The notes: a model not told the origin generated them from the letters alone. A DNA stretch of 64,000 nucleotides from Isoetes taiwanensis (GCA_021234155.1 JAJEKV010000050.1:9552760-9616759); one strand, 5' to 3'; positions 21,199 to 32,612 are shown, counted from the first letter of the stretch. Translations and numbers: made by a program.

Positions 21199-23712
21199 AT
21201 GGATAAATTAGCCAATTTCAGCCCTAAATTTCTTGCCTTTCTCCACGATTTTGCTCATCTTGAAGACTCTGAGCTCCCTCCCTTGCTTCATCAGTTAAGT
21301 CTTTACCAAGAAAATCCAAAAAAATGTCTGCTTTTCGGTGATTTTGCTAACCTTCTATCTTCTGATCAGATCATGCACCCCATAACTCATAAGGTCCCAA
21401 TCTGGGATAATCTTTCAAAAGACCCAGATCTTTATGCTCGGTTGCCAATTCTGCACCCAAACACTCAAATTCCATTGCCTTATGGAGTGCCAAAACCAGT
21501 TAGAAGTGTCTTCTCAGATAAAGCTCTGGGTCAAGCTTTAATGGAGTCCCGAGCTGCTGAAGGAAACAAGCAACCACTCTATCATGGTATTTCTTTAAAT
21601 CTTCCCTCTGTGCATGAAAAGATGTCGATTCTTAAAGATACTGCTATTCTTGTTAAGGTCAACAAAACTGGCATAAACTTAGGGAAGTTATGGACTTTTT
21701 GCCAAAATCTCCAGAAAGGGGTTCTCATCAAAGCTATTTATTGGCTAAACTATCCATTTATCATGATTGAGTGTGAAAATAAAAGATCAGCGAATTTCTT
21801 TCTGAATCATGGTCCTCTGGTTTTCGAAAATTATCAAATTTCCTTTCTAAAATGGAATCCCAGACTTGATACCAATTCCTTTGACTCTCTATGCATTGAT
21901 TCTACTACTCTAAATGGCTTGAATCCTATATACTGGAATGAAGATTGCTTCAGAACTTTATTTAGCTCCATTGGCACTTACATTTCCAATGAATATTATC
22001 TTGAGAGACCATCCCGTGCTTTCATTCAACTTGACCTTTCCAAAGATATTCCAATCCAAATCCCCTTCCTCGATGCTTTTGGACAGAAGTCAACTCTATC
22101 ACTAAGGTGGTCAGGTTTGCCTCCTCAATGTCAAGTATGTAATAATAGGCACTTTTGGTATGACAACTGCAAATCATACCCCAAGAATCAGGCAGATATG
22201 GCAATAAACACAATTCCCTCGAAGGAATTGAGTCAGGCTGAGAAAGTTGTACCCCCAAATGATACAATGGTAACCAAAAATACTCTTCTAGACAGAAATG
22301 AAACCACTGTGATGACATTATCAGTTAATGCAGCAAATGCTAATAAGCATAATGATTTCACTTGGAAAAGAGTTAATGGTTCTCAAAGGAGAATCCTTAA
22401 GAATAGGTTGGAGAAGGAGAAGTTAAAGCAAAATCAGGGCCTTCGTAGTTCTGCAACAACTTCAAATAAAAGTGCTTTGACAGGAATATATAAAAAGCCT
22501 GCAGAAATAAAGGTGATACAGAAATATGGTGAATATATTGGAAAAGGGAAAGCTCCTATGGATCAGTCAGCAACATCAACAGAAGAACTACATTCAACTC
22601 TGGACAGAATTATTCAAGATGCAACAATTTTGAATAATTCCAAACTATCTACAAATTTGGATCTTGACAAAAGCAGTAAGGGAGATCTATTAATTAGGGA
22701 ACGCCATGCTAAAAAATCTCAACTCCTGGTTTCTCCACCAATTCAGGAGAAACAAGTAGAGAAACATGTGGAAATCTCTAACTCTCTGCAAAGAAAAAGA
22801 GTAGCAGTGGATAAATGCAAAAGTTCTTCATCAACTCTACCTCAACCCGACCTGGTCAATTTTGACAAGCAAGCTCCATTGGTGACTTCAAATAAACTTG
22901 ACCAAGAAAATATGGTTCTTTGCTCCAATCAATTTCAGGTACTTGCAGATTTAAATACTAACCTTGATGATCAATTGTTGTCTGCTGGAAATCCTGATGT
23001 CCCTGCTTCACTCCATGCTTCTCTCTCAATTATTCATAATAATGTCCCCTTATCCCCCCATTCTCCATGTTCATATCCTCCATCTCATCCTCAACCTCTA
23101 ATAGATTTTGAAATATCCCCTTCCCTTGTGAACCAGAAGAGACAATCCATTTCAGCAGATATTGAGCAACAAATGGCCATTCTTCAGGAAGGGTTAGTTT
23201 GTATGAATTCAACTCAAATTGACACTCAGGTTTGTGATGTGGGAAAGGTTGACTGCTACTCAGGTTGTCCTTCAGAGAATGCAATGGTTTTAGATACTCC
23301 AGATCGAGAACAACTCCAAATTGTTCATGAAACTCCTCCAAGTCTCAGTCCCGAGATCTGCATCAACTCTCACAATTCTCTTATGGATGATCAACTGCTC
23401 AGGCAAGTACCTTTTCATAATTCAGCTAAGAAATGCTTGTTTGATAGCTCAGTGAACAGAATGTTTGAGTTTATTCCAGGGGGTGCTTCTGATAGTGAGG
23501 TTGAGAAAGATCTAGATTCTAATAAAGAAAATCTAGGGGAAAATATATGGGGAGATGATGAGCTCTTGAGAGATTCTTTCTTTAAGGCTAAGCCTCATTC
23601 CAAAACTTTATTCAAAATGGTGGATACTAACAGCCCAGCCAATAATACAAGAAGCAAAAAATCTAAACAGAGCCATAAAAAGGCTGGTAAAAATTTAGGG
23701 AGATCTAAATAA
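21199..23712 (+). CDS. LINE ORF1, DUF4283-type nucleic-acid-binding protein
   Basis: Open from 21,070 (880 residues), but the first 43 residues are read from pyrimidine-rich leader; the Met at 21,199 (MDKLANFSPKFL) is the better start, giving 837 residues. A DUF4283-like fold covers roughly 21,640-22,000 (LGKLWTFCQN to NFFLNHGPL and onwards to FLKWNPRLD). It is followed by the expected WSGLPPQC lead-in and a zinc-knuckle variant CQVCNNRHFWYDNC near 22,130. The rest is long, polar and repeat-poor with a Lys-rich end. In plant L1-like elements this protein coats the RNA. The stop lies 33 bases before ORF2. No internal stop is seen. Confidence 0.8.
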   Translation: MDKLANFSPKFLAFLHDFAHLEDSELPPLLHQLSLYQENPKKCLLFGDFANLLSSDQIMHPITHKVPIWDNLSKDPDLYARLPILHPNTQIPLPYGVPKPVRSVFSDKALGQALMESRAAEGNKQPLYHGISLNLPSVHEKMSILKDTAILVKVNKTGINLGKLWTFCQNLQKGVLIKAIYWLNYPFIMIECENKRSANFFLNHGPLVFENYQISFLKWNPRLDTNSFDSLCIDSTTLNGLNPIYWNEDCFRTLFSSIGTYISNEYYLERPSRAFIQLDLSKDIPIQIPFLDAFGQKSTLSLRWSGLPPQCQVCNNRHFWYDNCKSYPKNQADMAINTIPSKELSQAEKVVPPNDTMVTKNTLLDRNETTVMTLSVNAANANKHNDFTWKRVNGSQRRILKNRLEKEKLKQNQGLRSSATTSNKSALTGIYKKPAEIKVIQKYGEYIGKGKAPMDQSATSTEELHSTLDRIIQDATILNNSKLSTNLDLDKSSKGDLLIRERHAKKSQLLVSPPIQEKQVEKHVEISNSLQRKRVAVDKCKSSSSTLPQPDLVNFDKQAPLVTSNKLDQENMVLCSNQFQVLADLNTNLDDQLLSAGNPDVPASLHASLSIIHNNVPLSPHSPCSYPPSHPQPLIDFEISPSLVNQKRQSISADIEQQMAILQEGLVCMNSTQIDTQVCDVGKVDCYSGCPSENAMVLDTPDREQLQIVHETPPSLSPEICINSHNSLMDDQLLRQVPFHNSAKKCLFDSSVNRMFEFIPGGASDSEVEKDLDSNKENLGENIWGDDELLRDSFFKAKPHSKTLFKMVDTNSPANNTRSKKSKQSHKKAGKNLGRSK

Positions 23713-23745
23713 GTTCCCTCTTTCTATTTTCTCACTTGTCTAAAA

Positions 23746-26700
23746 ATGAAGATAGTTAGTTGGAGTTTAAGAGGTATCAAATGCCCCCTAAAGAGAAGGA
23801 GAGCAATTTCCCAAATAAGACAGTATGATGCAGATATTATCATGCTCCAGGAACTCAAACTTCCTAAATTTGAAGCTTCCAACCTGGGAGACTGGATTTA
23901 TCCAGGCTCCTCATCAATCTGGATTGAAGCAAATGGTACTAGAGGAGGGATGGCCATTATATGGAAAAACCTGCAGCATGTCTCTTTCTGCAATAGTTCT
24001 TCTAAAATGTGGCAGGCTGTCACTTTCTCTGTGAATAATATTTCCTTTGGAGTCATAAATGTGTATGCCTCCACTTGTCCAAAGGAGAGAGAGAGAATCT
24101 TTGGCCCAGTATCAATTCCAATGTTGACTGGATTCTAGCAGGAGATTTTAATAACACCCCTACTTGGGATATGAAGTTGGGAAATAAAATCAACATGTCT
24201 ATGGCAGAGAGGGTAAGTTGGAATAATCTTATTACTGACTCCTCTCTCATACGCATTCCTTCTTCTACCTCTATTTACACTTGGTCCAATAAACAAAAAA
24301 ATCTTGACAGAGTTTACTGTGCTTTAGATAGATTTTATGTCTCGAATCTAAACTCTGATTTCTGGGACAACTGCTATGTCACAAGTGATGAAGGTACTTC
24401 CATCTCGGACAATCAGCCTCAATTTCTTTGTACCAAGCACCTGCTTAATCCTCCAAGAGAGAGAAATATTCCTTTGAAATTCAATTGTTCTCTCCTTCAA
24501 AGCTCTACTTTCCATAAGGAGTTCTCTGATTTCTACATGTCTCTTGATTCCATGCTACCTAATTTATCCATGAAAAATTTCTATCTCAAAATAAAAAGGG
24601 CTAAAGATTGGATAAAGGCCTGGGCAAAAAATAAAAATAAGGCAAAGATTCAAGAGAAAGAAATTCTTCTACATAAGATGAAAGATGTGAGGTCCCTGCT
24701 ACAAATTGATCCTTATAATTCTAGTCTTCATATTGCAGAGGAATTAATTGAGAGGCACCTTAAATGTATTGAGAAAAAGGAAGCCAGATTTTCTGCAATA
24801 AAATGCAAAATTAAATACAATAGTGAAATAGACTATGGGAGCTCTAAATTCTTCTTTAGAGTGGCTAAGTGCAGACTACTCAAGAACTCTATAAATCATG
24901 TAAACAATGACTCTGACACTACTCTCAGCTCGAATCATGAGATCAAAAAATATTTTTATGACAGCTATTCATTTCTTTTCAAGGGCAATGATCTCTCAGC
25001 TACTGATATAATAAACAGAGAGAAATTTCTTGCAAGACTGGACACTATTCTTCCTAGTCCTATTGATTCTATGGATATTTCCTTAACTACTATTCCTGGG
25101 GAGACGGAAATTTATAAAACCTTATTGAGCTTCTCAAAGAACAAATCTCCTGGTCCTGATGGATTTCCCCCAGAATTTTATACTCAATTTTGGGACATTA
25201 TGAAATCTGACATTATTGGCCTTGTGCACGGGTTTTGGAATTCTAACCACTTACGCTCCTCCATTTCTGCTGGTTTCATTACTTTAGTGCCAAAGGTTGA
25301 TAATCCTACTTTCTTAAATGAATGGAGGCCAATCTCTCTGACCAATTCTTCATACAAACTCTGTCCCAAAATTATTGCTAGAAGAATTCAGGCTTATCTC
25401 CAGAAAAATATAAGTGTCAATCAATCTGCCTTTTTGCCAAATAGATTTATTCTAGACAACTATATTAGTGCTATGGAAGGGCTTACATTGGAATAGAATT
25501 CTCCCATCAATCTTGCATACTACTTAAGTTAGATTTTAAGAGGGCTTTTGACTCTGTAAGTTGGGATTTCATTGACATTGCTCTCAAAAAGATGGGTTTT
25601 CATGCCAAGCTCATATCTCTTATTCATGGTTTAAATTCTATGTCCAACTCTGCTGTCTTGATCAATGGATCTCCCTCAAATTTCTTCCCTTTGGCAAAAG
25701 GTGTCAGACAAGGTTGCCCCTTAGCCCCTTATCTTTTTCTCATTGTTGCTGAAATGCTCACGAGATGTGTTCTTCATTTGCAAAATTCTGGACTGTTAAC
25801 TGGTTTATCTCTTCCTAATAATTTGGATATGCTTACAATTTCACAGTATGCTGATGACACTTTTGCCTTCTTGGATTCCAATCCCAGCAACATCAATATC
25901 TTCCTAGATCTCATTAAGAAATTCTCTGCAGCATCGGGACTCCATCTTAATATTGACAAAAGTAAGATCATAGGGGATGTCTCTCAGACTTATATTTGTG
26001 ACATTCCTGTGCTGAATCCTAATCAAGCTTCCAAATTATTAGGTATGCCTCTCTCTCTCAGTCCTAATTTAAAAGGTCTTTGGGATCCTATCCTACAAAG
26101 AATCAAGAGGAAATTGAATAATTATAGGAACTGTCTATCATTTGCTGGTAGGACAATCATAGCAAATTCAGTTCTAGCTTTCTCACATGTGTACTTCTCC
26201 TCTGCACTTATTGCTCCTAAATCAATTTATTCTGATTTGGAGAAGATTATTCGAAATTTCATTTGGAATGGCTCTCATCTTGTTAACTGGAATTCTGTCT
26301 CTAGGCCTAAAAATTTTGGAGGCTTGGATGCAAAAATCTTCATCTCCAGGCTTGTTCTTTGGCAGGAAAATATATCTGGAGAACTATCATGGGAAACAAT
26401 TCTCCAGCCTCGGTTCATTGAGTTAAAACCTTCTCTTATCCTACTGGACATCCCTCTCTTAAGCATTCCCTCCCTGAATCTACTTTTGTGGACATTCATC
26501 CTGCTCCCAATACGTCTCCTTTGATGAGAAATCTGATTATGGCCTGGAATAAAATTCATCCTGTGCTTCAGAGAGACAATTTTCTTCAAGCCACTATGAG
26601 CACTAATCTATTTTGGTCACCAATATTCTCTGATCAATTTTCCAACATTATGGCCATTAAGCATCCTAAGATTTATAGTAAATGGTCTAGTAAGGGTGTC

Positions 26701-27549
26701 ACTGCCATCAAAGATCTCTACAGAGGTAATAATACTTTCATAACTTGGACTGCTTTGAAGACTGTTCTTAGGGATACCTCCAGTGATAAGAAGCTTTTTC
26801 TGCACTTCAAGAATATCTTGGCTTCTTTTAATAATTTCAGTGACGTTAATAAATCCATTGGTTGTTCCATCAATGGAAAGAATATTTACAGGGTCAAAGA
26901 AATTTATTCCTTGATTAATGTGACTGATGCTCCAGTAAAGGCTATGCAGAAATGGTCATTAAATCAATCTCAAGTTCAGTCTCTTTTTAAAAATGTTTGG
27001 AACTCGTATTGTACCCCTAAAATTTGCTTCTTTGTCTGGTTGATTGCTCAAAAGAGTCTCACAAACTTGGTTTCCTTATCTAGAAGATGCAATGTTTCTT
27101 CAATCTGTAATTCTGGATGTCTTCAGGAAGAGGATCTACAGCATATCTTCCTTTGTCCCAAATTGAGGCCTTTCTGGACCTGGTTCCTAAATAAGATTGG
27201 CTTATTTTTGAAAAACAGGAACCTTAACAACATTATTCATTTCCTTCAACAAGGTGACACTTTTGCTAACACTCTTGTGCACACTGCCTTATGGAACATT
27301 TGGAAATCAAGAAATAGGATCCTCTATGCATCTAAACCTCTTTCTATTTTCTGGATCAAAATGCATTTTCAATTAGATATTGAAGCCATTGCAACGTGTC
27401 ATAAGAGAAAATTTGGAGACAGATATAACACTTGCTGGAATTCTATTGGGCTATACAGGGGCCATTTTGATTTATTTGTGTCTACTCTCAATGTTATTGA
27501 TTCTAATGCTCCATATTCTGACTGTGACAGAATATTTAATGTTTCTTAA
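23746..27549 (+). pseudogene. LINE ORF2: endonuclease, reverse transcriptase, zf-RVT
   Basis: Four overlapping frames cover one ORF2. The endonuclease starts MKIVSWSLRGI, with Ser where the APE-type family has the catalytic Asn, keeps LQE and GDFN, and has SDN where the catalytic SDH is expected. Frameshifts lie near 24,100, 25,490 and 26,500. The reverse transcriptase shows NKSPGPDGFPPEF, EWRPISLTN, the LDFKRAFDS aspartate, KGVRQGCPLAP and YADD at 25,847-25,858. A zinc-binding tail (CN...CLQEEDLQHIFLCP) lies near 27,090-27,160. Function would be target-primed reverse transcription. Frameshifts plus two catalytic replacements make this copy defective. Confidence 0.9.
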
Positions 27550-27862
27550 GGGAGAAGGTGCCACAAAGCTGGACACAGACATTGATAGTTATGAAATAGC
27601 CCTGCATCAAAGTCAGCAAGCTGGTAAAAAATTAACATTGAAGCAATTGTGTGAGATGACAGATGATTTCTTAAAAGAGGTTGAAAGTTCTAGAACAAGG
27701 AAAGCAGTATGGGCAGAAATTTATACTCGAGAGTTCATGCAGATGCACATTTTGTTTGAGTTCTTGTTTAATACCCACTTCAGTATGACAGAAACACAGT
27801 TGAGTAGGTTCAGGGAAATGTATGGAGAAGGAAAGTTTAACAATGCTACTTATGCAAAATGA
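27550..27862 (+). CDS. Unknown ORF in the LINE 3' region
   Basis: About 104 residues stay open directly after the ORF2 stop, in a frame that overlaps the ORF2 end (open from 27,380). The sequence is rich in charged helical residues (KKLTLKQLCEMTDDFLKEVE, FMQMHILFEFLF). No family is recognised. Without knowing other copies of the LINE, a third ORF, a captured exon or a chance frame cannot be told apart. Confidence 0.25.
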
Positions 27863-28369
27863 CAAAGGCCAAGGCAGTTACATTCAGGGTTCTACAGCAG
27901 AGTTTTATCAGCACTACAATGAATGGTTCAACAACAATCTTGGCAGTCATATCTAAACCATTGATCCTTCATTATAGCCTTCCATTTTGTCCTTCATATT
28001 CTCTCATTTCCATCAACCATGCTCATCCCTATGATTTCCAGAAAACAGCTTTTGAGAATCATGGTTGGTTTTTTTGTTTGCTTTTACAGGAATTTGAGAG
28101 CAGGAATCTTGAAGACTTCTTACTGAATACGTGTTTCCAAGGATCAGAACTCCACTTAGGATTTTCTGAATTATAATTTGGTTTTTGTTAAACTTTTATC
28201 TCTACTGCTATCTCTATTTGCATACTATTATTATTACTTCTCTTTGATGCTCATAAAGAGTATCAAATTTTCTCCTATTGTCATGCCTTTTGATAGTGTG
28301 ACAAAAGGATTGTATGGCTTTATCTAATTAATGGAAAAATCTACCCTTACTCTAAAAAAAAAAAAAAAA

Positions 28370-29000
28370 CCTTGAGCAGAAAAAACCAAGGTTGCAATAA
28401 CTTTAGCAACAAATTTGAAATAGTAAAGCAGACCAGTAATTCAGTCAATGGTAATCCAAAGAAAACTGCTTTGCCCCCTTGAGTGAGAGCTGGAGTTTGA
28501 GATCCCTGTCATGCCCACCAGTGGAGTCCAAAAAACCCCATCCAAATACAATAGCAAAAAGTTAAACAAGAGGAAGACAAGTTATTGAGCATTAGCAGTT
28601 CATAGTAGTTCAGGATGTGAGGACAAATGAACTATAGTTAAGATGGAGTTTGGGATAGGTGACTAAGCAAGAGGAGAATCTTTGTGTATAATCTGATCGA
28701 AGATAGAGTTATATACCCAGTAGAAACCCTTATTTGTGCCAAACTTATAGCTATCATGCTCTGATCCATTCTCCATAATCAAGTGATGAATATCCTCCTT
28801 TCCCATCAAAAGCAGCAGTGTGCCATAAAGGTCAGCCATCATCTGGTGTGAGTAATACACATTTAATGAGGATACCAAAGGAGATAAAGACAGTACCCAT
28901 TACAACACAGTGGAAGAGGAAATCGGAGGTATAAAAGCTCAAAGATACATGTATAGACTATAATCCAGAATTATATGGGAGGTATGGTACAGGTAAAACT
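28370..29000. other. copia segment between integrase and RT, no domain seen
   Basis: This restarts the copia sequence after the LINE tail. It corresponds to the variable linker of the polyprotein and is full of stops. The 71-residue minus-strand frame at 28,663-28,878 is unrecognised. Confidence 0.5.
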
Positions 29001-29009
29001 AGAAGAATG

Positions 29010-30540
29010 GAAAAGCCCCCTGTTAGATATCTTTCTTTGATGGCTGTATTTGAACCTGACATGCCTAAATCTTTTGAAGACGTCGTGAATTCAGAAAAGA
29101 GACTTGAATGGTTGAAAGAGATGCAAGAAGATATGGAAGCTTTTGAAGAGACTGAATTGAATTGATTAAGTGTCCAGTAGATAAGAATTTGGTTGGGAAT
29201 AAATGGATCTATAGGGTTAAAATAAATGATGGGTCAAAAAGGTTCAAAGCAAGATTAGTTGCTCAGGGTTTCTCTCAGAAGAAAGGAATAGACTATGATG
29301 AAACATATTCTCCAATTGTGAACCTAACAAGTATAACAATTGTACTAGCATTAGCTAATGCTATGAAACTTGATGTGCATCATATGGATGTAAGAACTGG
29401 ATTTCTAAATGCTAGCTTGCAAGAAGAAATATACATGAAATAAGCTCCAGGTTTTAAGAAGGAGAGAACATGGTTTCGAAACTAAAACGTGCAGTTTATG
29501 GTTTAAAGCAAGCACCTCGGGAATGGTACAGATGCATGGATAAGTATCTAAGAGAGCAAGGGTTTGAAAAGCTTACATTATTGCATTGTACATAGATGAT
29601 TGCATAATGGCAGCGAACTGCACACAGTGTTTAGAGAAATGCAAGGAAATTTTAAAACAAAGGTTGAAAATGACCGACCTTGGAGAATTAAAACAGTTTC
29701 TAGGAATTGAAATGAACAGAGATAGAGAAAGTAGAATTCTTAAATTCTGTCAAACAAGAAACATAGAAAACATGATAAACAGGTTTGGGCTAGAAAACGC
29801 AAAACTAGTAAATACTCCTATTGTAGCAGAATATAAAATTTCAGTTTATCTGTGCCCGTCGTCAAAATATGAAACGAAGGAGATGGAGGATATTCCATAT
29901 AGAAAGCTTATTGGGTGCCTTCTTTATGTAGCAAACTGCACTCATCCAGATATTTCATATGCAGTGAATCTGTTAAGCAGATACAATAATAATCTTGGGA
30001 AGCACATTGGGTTGCGGCCAAAAGAATTTTAAGATATTTAAAGGGCACTAAAGATCATGGGACCACATTCAATTCAGATAGTTTGATCTTATTTGCATAT
30101 TCAGATGCTGATTGGGCAGGAGATCTTGATGCTAGGTCTACTTCAATTTATGCTTTAATTCTTGCAGGAGCTATAATATCATGGAGAAGCAAAAAACAAT
30201 CATACGTTGCCATGTCATCTGCAGATGCAGAATATTCCACTGGTTGCTAAAGAAATCGTTTGAGTAAGAAGATTGCTAATTGAAATAGGTATACCTCAAA
30301 CTAGTCCTATAGTGCTTCTGATTGATAGTTTGAGTTGCATTGCTATAGCAGGAAATCCTGTGCATTATGAAAGAACTAAGCATATCGAATTGCATATTCA
30401 TTTTATGCGAGACCTTATTACTAAAAATGAAATTTGCCATGCAATATGTGGAGACCTCCTATCAAGCAGCAGATCTATTTACTAAAACTATGACAGAACG
30501 AAAGCTTATGTTATTCAAAGAAATACTTGGTATTAGCTAA
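29010..30540 (+). pseudogene. copia reverse transcriptase and RNase H remnant
   Basis: Starts with LEWLKEMQEDMEAFE, then VGNKWIYRVK, KARLVAQGFSQKKGIDYDET, HHMDVRTGFLNA, LKRAVYGLKQAPREW and a YIDD active site at 29,589-29,600 (YVDD is usual). RNase H follows (SDADWAGDLDARSTS, WRSKKQ, ADAEY) and the polyprotein end ADLFTKTM near 30,470. Breaks include the end of the frame at 29,443, a shift before 29,586, another after 30,032 and one within RNase H. Ty1/copia assignment is secure; activity is excluded. Confidence 0.9.
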
Positions 30541-30558
30541 TATGGCATGAAGTAGAAG

Positions 30559-30621
30559 TGTTGGTTTGTCATGCCATATATGGGAAATAAAGTCTAGTCA
30601 TATAAAATGTTAGACCTATGA
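30559..30621 (+). repeat. Start of copia 3' LTR
   Basis: Begins TGTTGGTTTGTC right after the polyprotein end and a short purine-rich AGTAGAAG. It matches an inverted fragment at 16,761-16,822. Similarity ends near 30,621, and by 30,701 the DNA is a different LINE, so the LTR looks truncated. Confidence 0.6.
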
Positions 30622-30700
30622 GTAGAAGTTATGGTCTGTGATAAAGACAAAGATGGAATAGTAAGATTGAAATGAACCCCACCTTCAAGAGATGCAGTAT

Positions 30701-31190
30701 CTGTCAAGCAAAATCTCACTCAAGGTACGACATGGTATCAGTCGTATCCGCCTGAGCTCACACCATTTAGGGATCGAAGTAGGATGATCGGGAAACATTT
30801 CAAGAAATAGGAGAAGTTGCAAAGTGTGTGGATCGGCTGATATTGAAGATGAGAAGCATGTTATATTAGAGGGTCCTGCCTATCTTACACTAAGAAAAAG
30901 ATTTGAAATCTATGTACCTAACTTAGAAGAGTTCTTCCAGCTGGCACCTAGAAGTATTGGAAATTACCTTACTGAGATGTTCCAACTTTGAGGGTCATAA
31001 ATACAACATTATACTTGTCTTATTGAAGAGTTTGAGAGGCCCTCAATCTAAGAGGCCCTCAAGAAAAAAAAATCTTTTATGAGGGCCTCTTAGATTGAAT
31101 ATGATATTGAAGTATATGTACTTGAAAATATCTTATAGGCCTGATGGTTTCAAGGACGATAAATAAACATTTCATTTCATTTTATTTCTC
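30701..31190 (+). mobile_element. 3' tail of a second LINE type
   Basis: Plus-strand translation gives IRLSSHHLGIEVG, one stop, SGNISRNRRSCKVCG and IEDEKHVILEGPAYLTLRKR, the zinc-binding C-terminus of a non-LTR reverse transcriptase (HxxxxE...C..C....DE.H...CP.Y pattern). The reading ends at 30,990 and a 3' UTR with an A9 run and AATAAAC follows to about 31,190. It differs from the LINE inside the copia and resembles the fragment at 32.25 kb. Confidence 0.65.
31043..31098. repeat. Perfect 19-bp inverted repeat (hairpin)
   Basis: Arms 31,043-31,061 and 31,080-31,098 are exact reverse complements around an 18-base A-rich loop. GAGGCCCTCAA occurs twice on the left side, so the left arm is itself partly duplicated. 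It lies in the 3' UTR of the LINE tail. Confidence 0.9.
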
Positions 31191-32248
31191 TACAGTATCA
31201 ACAAACATCTAGGACTGATTGGTTTATCAACGGTAAACCATCAGCTAAAGTGGCTATGTCCCATCAGCCTTCCGCATGGCATTGCGGTTCTACCACCTGT
31301 GCACAAGCTAACCCAAACTAACAATCGACAGGACTATGCAGTATTCTCATCATTGCTATAGTGTACTTTTATACTATTAACAAACATCTAGGATTGAGCA
31401 GTTTATACAGACGCTGAATACACTCATCCGGGACTGTGTGGTTATGCCGCTGCCAGAATTTTTTAGACTAAACCTATTGGTATGACTGCACAATTATTAT
31501 CGTCGGTGCCAAAATGCTAAAGTTTGTTACCAGTCACCAATGTTCAGTTCATTAGTCTCTAAACTCAAGGATACACACAATTGTCAGGGTCACACAAAGA
31601 TGATATAATGAAGGAGAATGAAAAAAGAAAAGGGGCCAAAAGGATGGAGGTAGGCTTGTTAGCTTTTGATAAAATAAAGATTGTCAGGGTTATAAGACAA
31701 CAAATAGGACTTGGAATCAAGGATTAGATGAGAGATGTCAGTCACCAGTTACCCAGTTCTCCAGTCCTAAAAACTCAAGGGTACACACAATTGTCAAGGT
31801 CACAAAATGAGTGTATAATGGAGAATGGAAAGATATAAGGGGCCGAAAAACTGTAGCAGACATGTTAGCTTTTGAAAAACAAAAATATCAGTTTCGAAAA
31901 TGGAAAAGGAACCAAGGAAGAGGATCAGACTAAATGCATGGGCAATAAGGAGAAAAGGCAGATGAATATAAATATTTGGGATATAAGACATGAATTAGAA
32001 GGACTTGGAACGATTAGATGGGAGATAGCAAATGGCAATACAAATTATTATAGGATGCAGTCTATATGCGCATAGCACATCATTTCAGACTGAGGAATAA
32101 AGGCACACATCTTTAAAATGATTGTAACACCAGCAATGCTATTTGGACATAAATATGGTAAAAACATGCAATAGAAGCATAAAAGAAAATGGCAGGAAAC
32201 ATGGAAAGCGCCTAGAGGATAGGGCCAAGGATATGGGATTGGAACTAT
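31191..32248. repeat. Repeat-rich spacer with a roughly 205-bp imperfect tandem duplication
   Basis: Units starting near 31,536 and 31,740 share AGTC(A)CCA, the CAAGG(A/G)TACACACAATTGTCA block, GGAGAATG and TTAGCTTTTGA at matching distances. Earlier, AACAAACATCTAGGA occurs near 31,201 and 31,379. No gene is seen. Confidence 0.65.
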
Positions 32249-32249
32249 G

Positions 32250-32612
32250 GAAAGCAGTGGATCTATTGGGATTGGAACCAGGGCAGTGTTGTGCAGATTT
32301 AGATTGGTAAATCATAAACTTTGGATCAAGCAAGACAGATGACAACGTCCCATATTGAAAAGGGAAGATAGATTGTGTGCACTTTCTAGATTGAAGGAAG
32401 TCGATGATGAAGTGTCGACATATGAGGAGATAAAACGAAAATGGAAGAAGGTAAACTGGGAGTCCTACGTGAGGAAGGCTACAAGAGACACAGGCACATC
32501 AGAATATGTCGTCAAAGCTTTGAAGCAGATATTGGAAGAACATGAGAGCAGATACAACATGTGCCAAAGATATCAGAATGATGGAGAAGGATTGGAACCA
32601 GTCGCAATATGA
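32250..32612 (+). pseudogene. LINE reverse-transcriptase C-terminal fragment (copy 1)
   Basis: The frame reads CRFRLVNHKLWIKQDR, a stop, then LKREDRLCALSRLKEVDDE and a charged helical tail ending at 32,612. RFRLxNHxLxI followed by R(E)DRLCxL and EVDDE is the usual zinc-binding end of plant non-LTR ORF2 proteins. The open part alone (32,355-32,612, 85 residues) should not be taken as an independent gene. Confidence 0.55.

Larger units (their letters stand above)
20546..28367 (+). mobile_element. Nearly full-length L1-like LINE inserted in the copia element
   Basis: About 7.8 kb: a pyrimidine-rich 5' region, ORF1, ORF2, a 3' region and a poly-A tail (28,354-28,369). AACCTTGAG occurs just before the 5' end (20,537-20,545) and again overlapping the end of the poly-A (28,368-28,376). 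Similar bases follow on both sides (GAAAAAA / CAGAAAAAA), the signature of a target-site duplication. ORF1 is open over its whole length while ORF2 carries at least three frameshifts, so the copy is inactive but not old. Confidence 0.85.
17270..30621 (+). mobile_element. Ty1/copia retrotransposon, decayed, carrying a nested LINE
   Basis: Domains come in copia order on the plus strand: gag (17.3-17.9 kb), degenerate zinc knuckles (18.0-18.1), protease (19.2-19.3), integrase (19.4-20.4), then a 7.8 kb LINE, then RT (29.0-30.0) and RNase H (30.1-30.5). A degenerate primer-binding-site-like TTGGTATTAGCGC is at about 17,274-17,287. An LTR start (TGTTGG) follows the end of the coding region at 30,559, and recognisable LTR similarity stops near 30,621. 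No 5' LTR in direct orientation is found. Integrase before RT is the copia arrangement. Many stops and frameshifts make it inactive. Confidence 0.85.

Noticed and set aside
30728-30745. TGGTATCAG, which looks like a copia primer-binding site after an LTR
   Set aside because: The same bases are part of the LINE coding sequence (VRHGISRIRLSSHHLG), and LTR similarity already ends near 30,621.
32139-32345. Minus-strand frame MSSVLLDPKF..., repeated at 39,819-40,124
   Set aside because: Antisense to the LINE C-terminal fragment and different upstream in the two copies.
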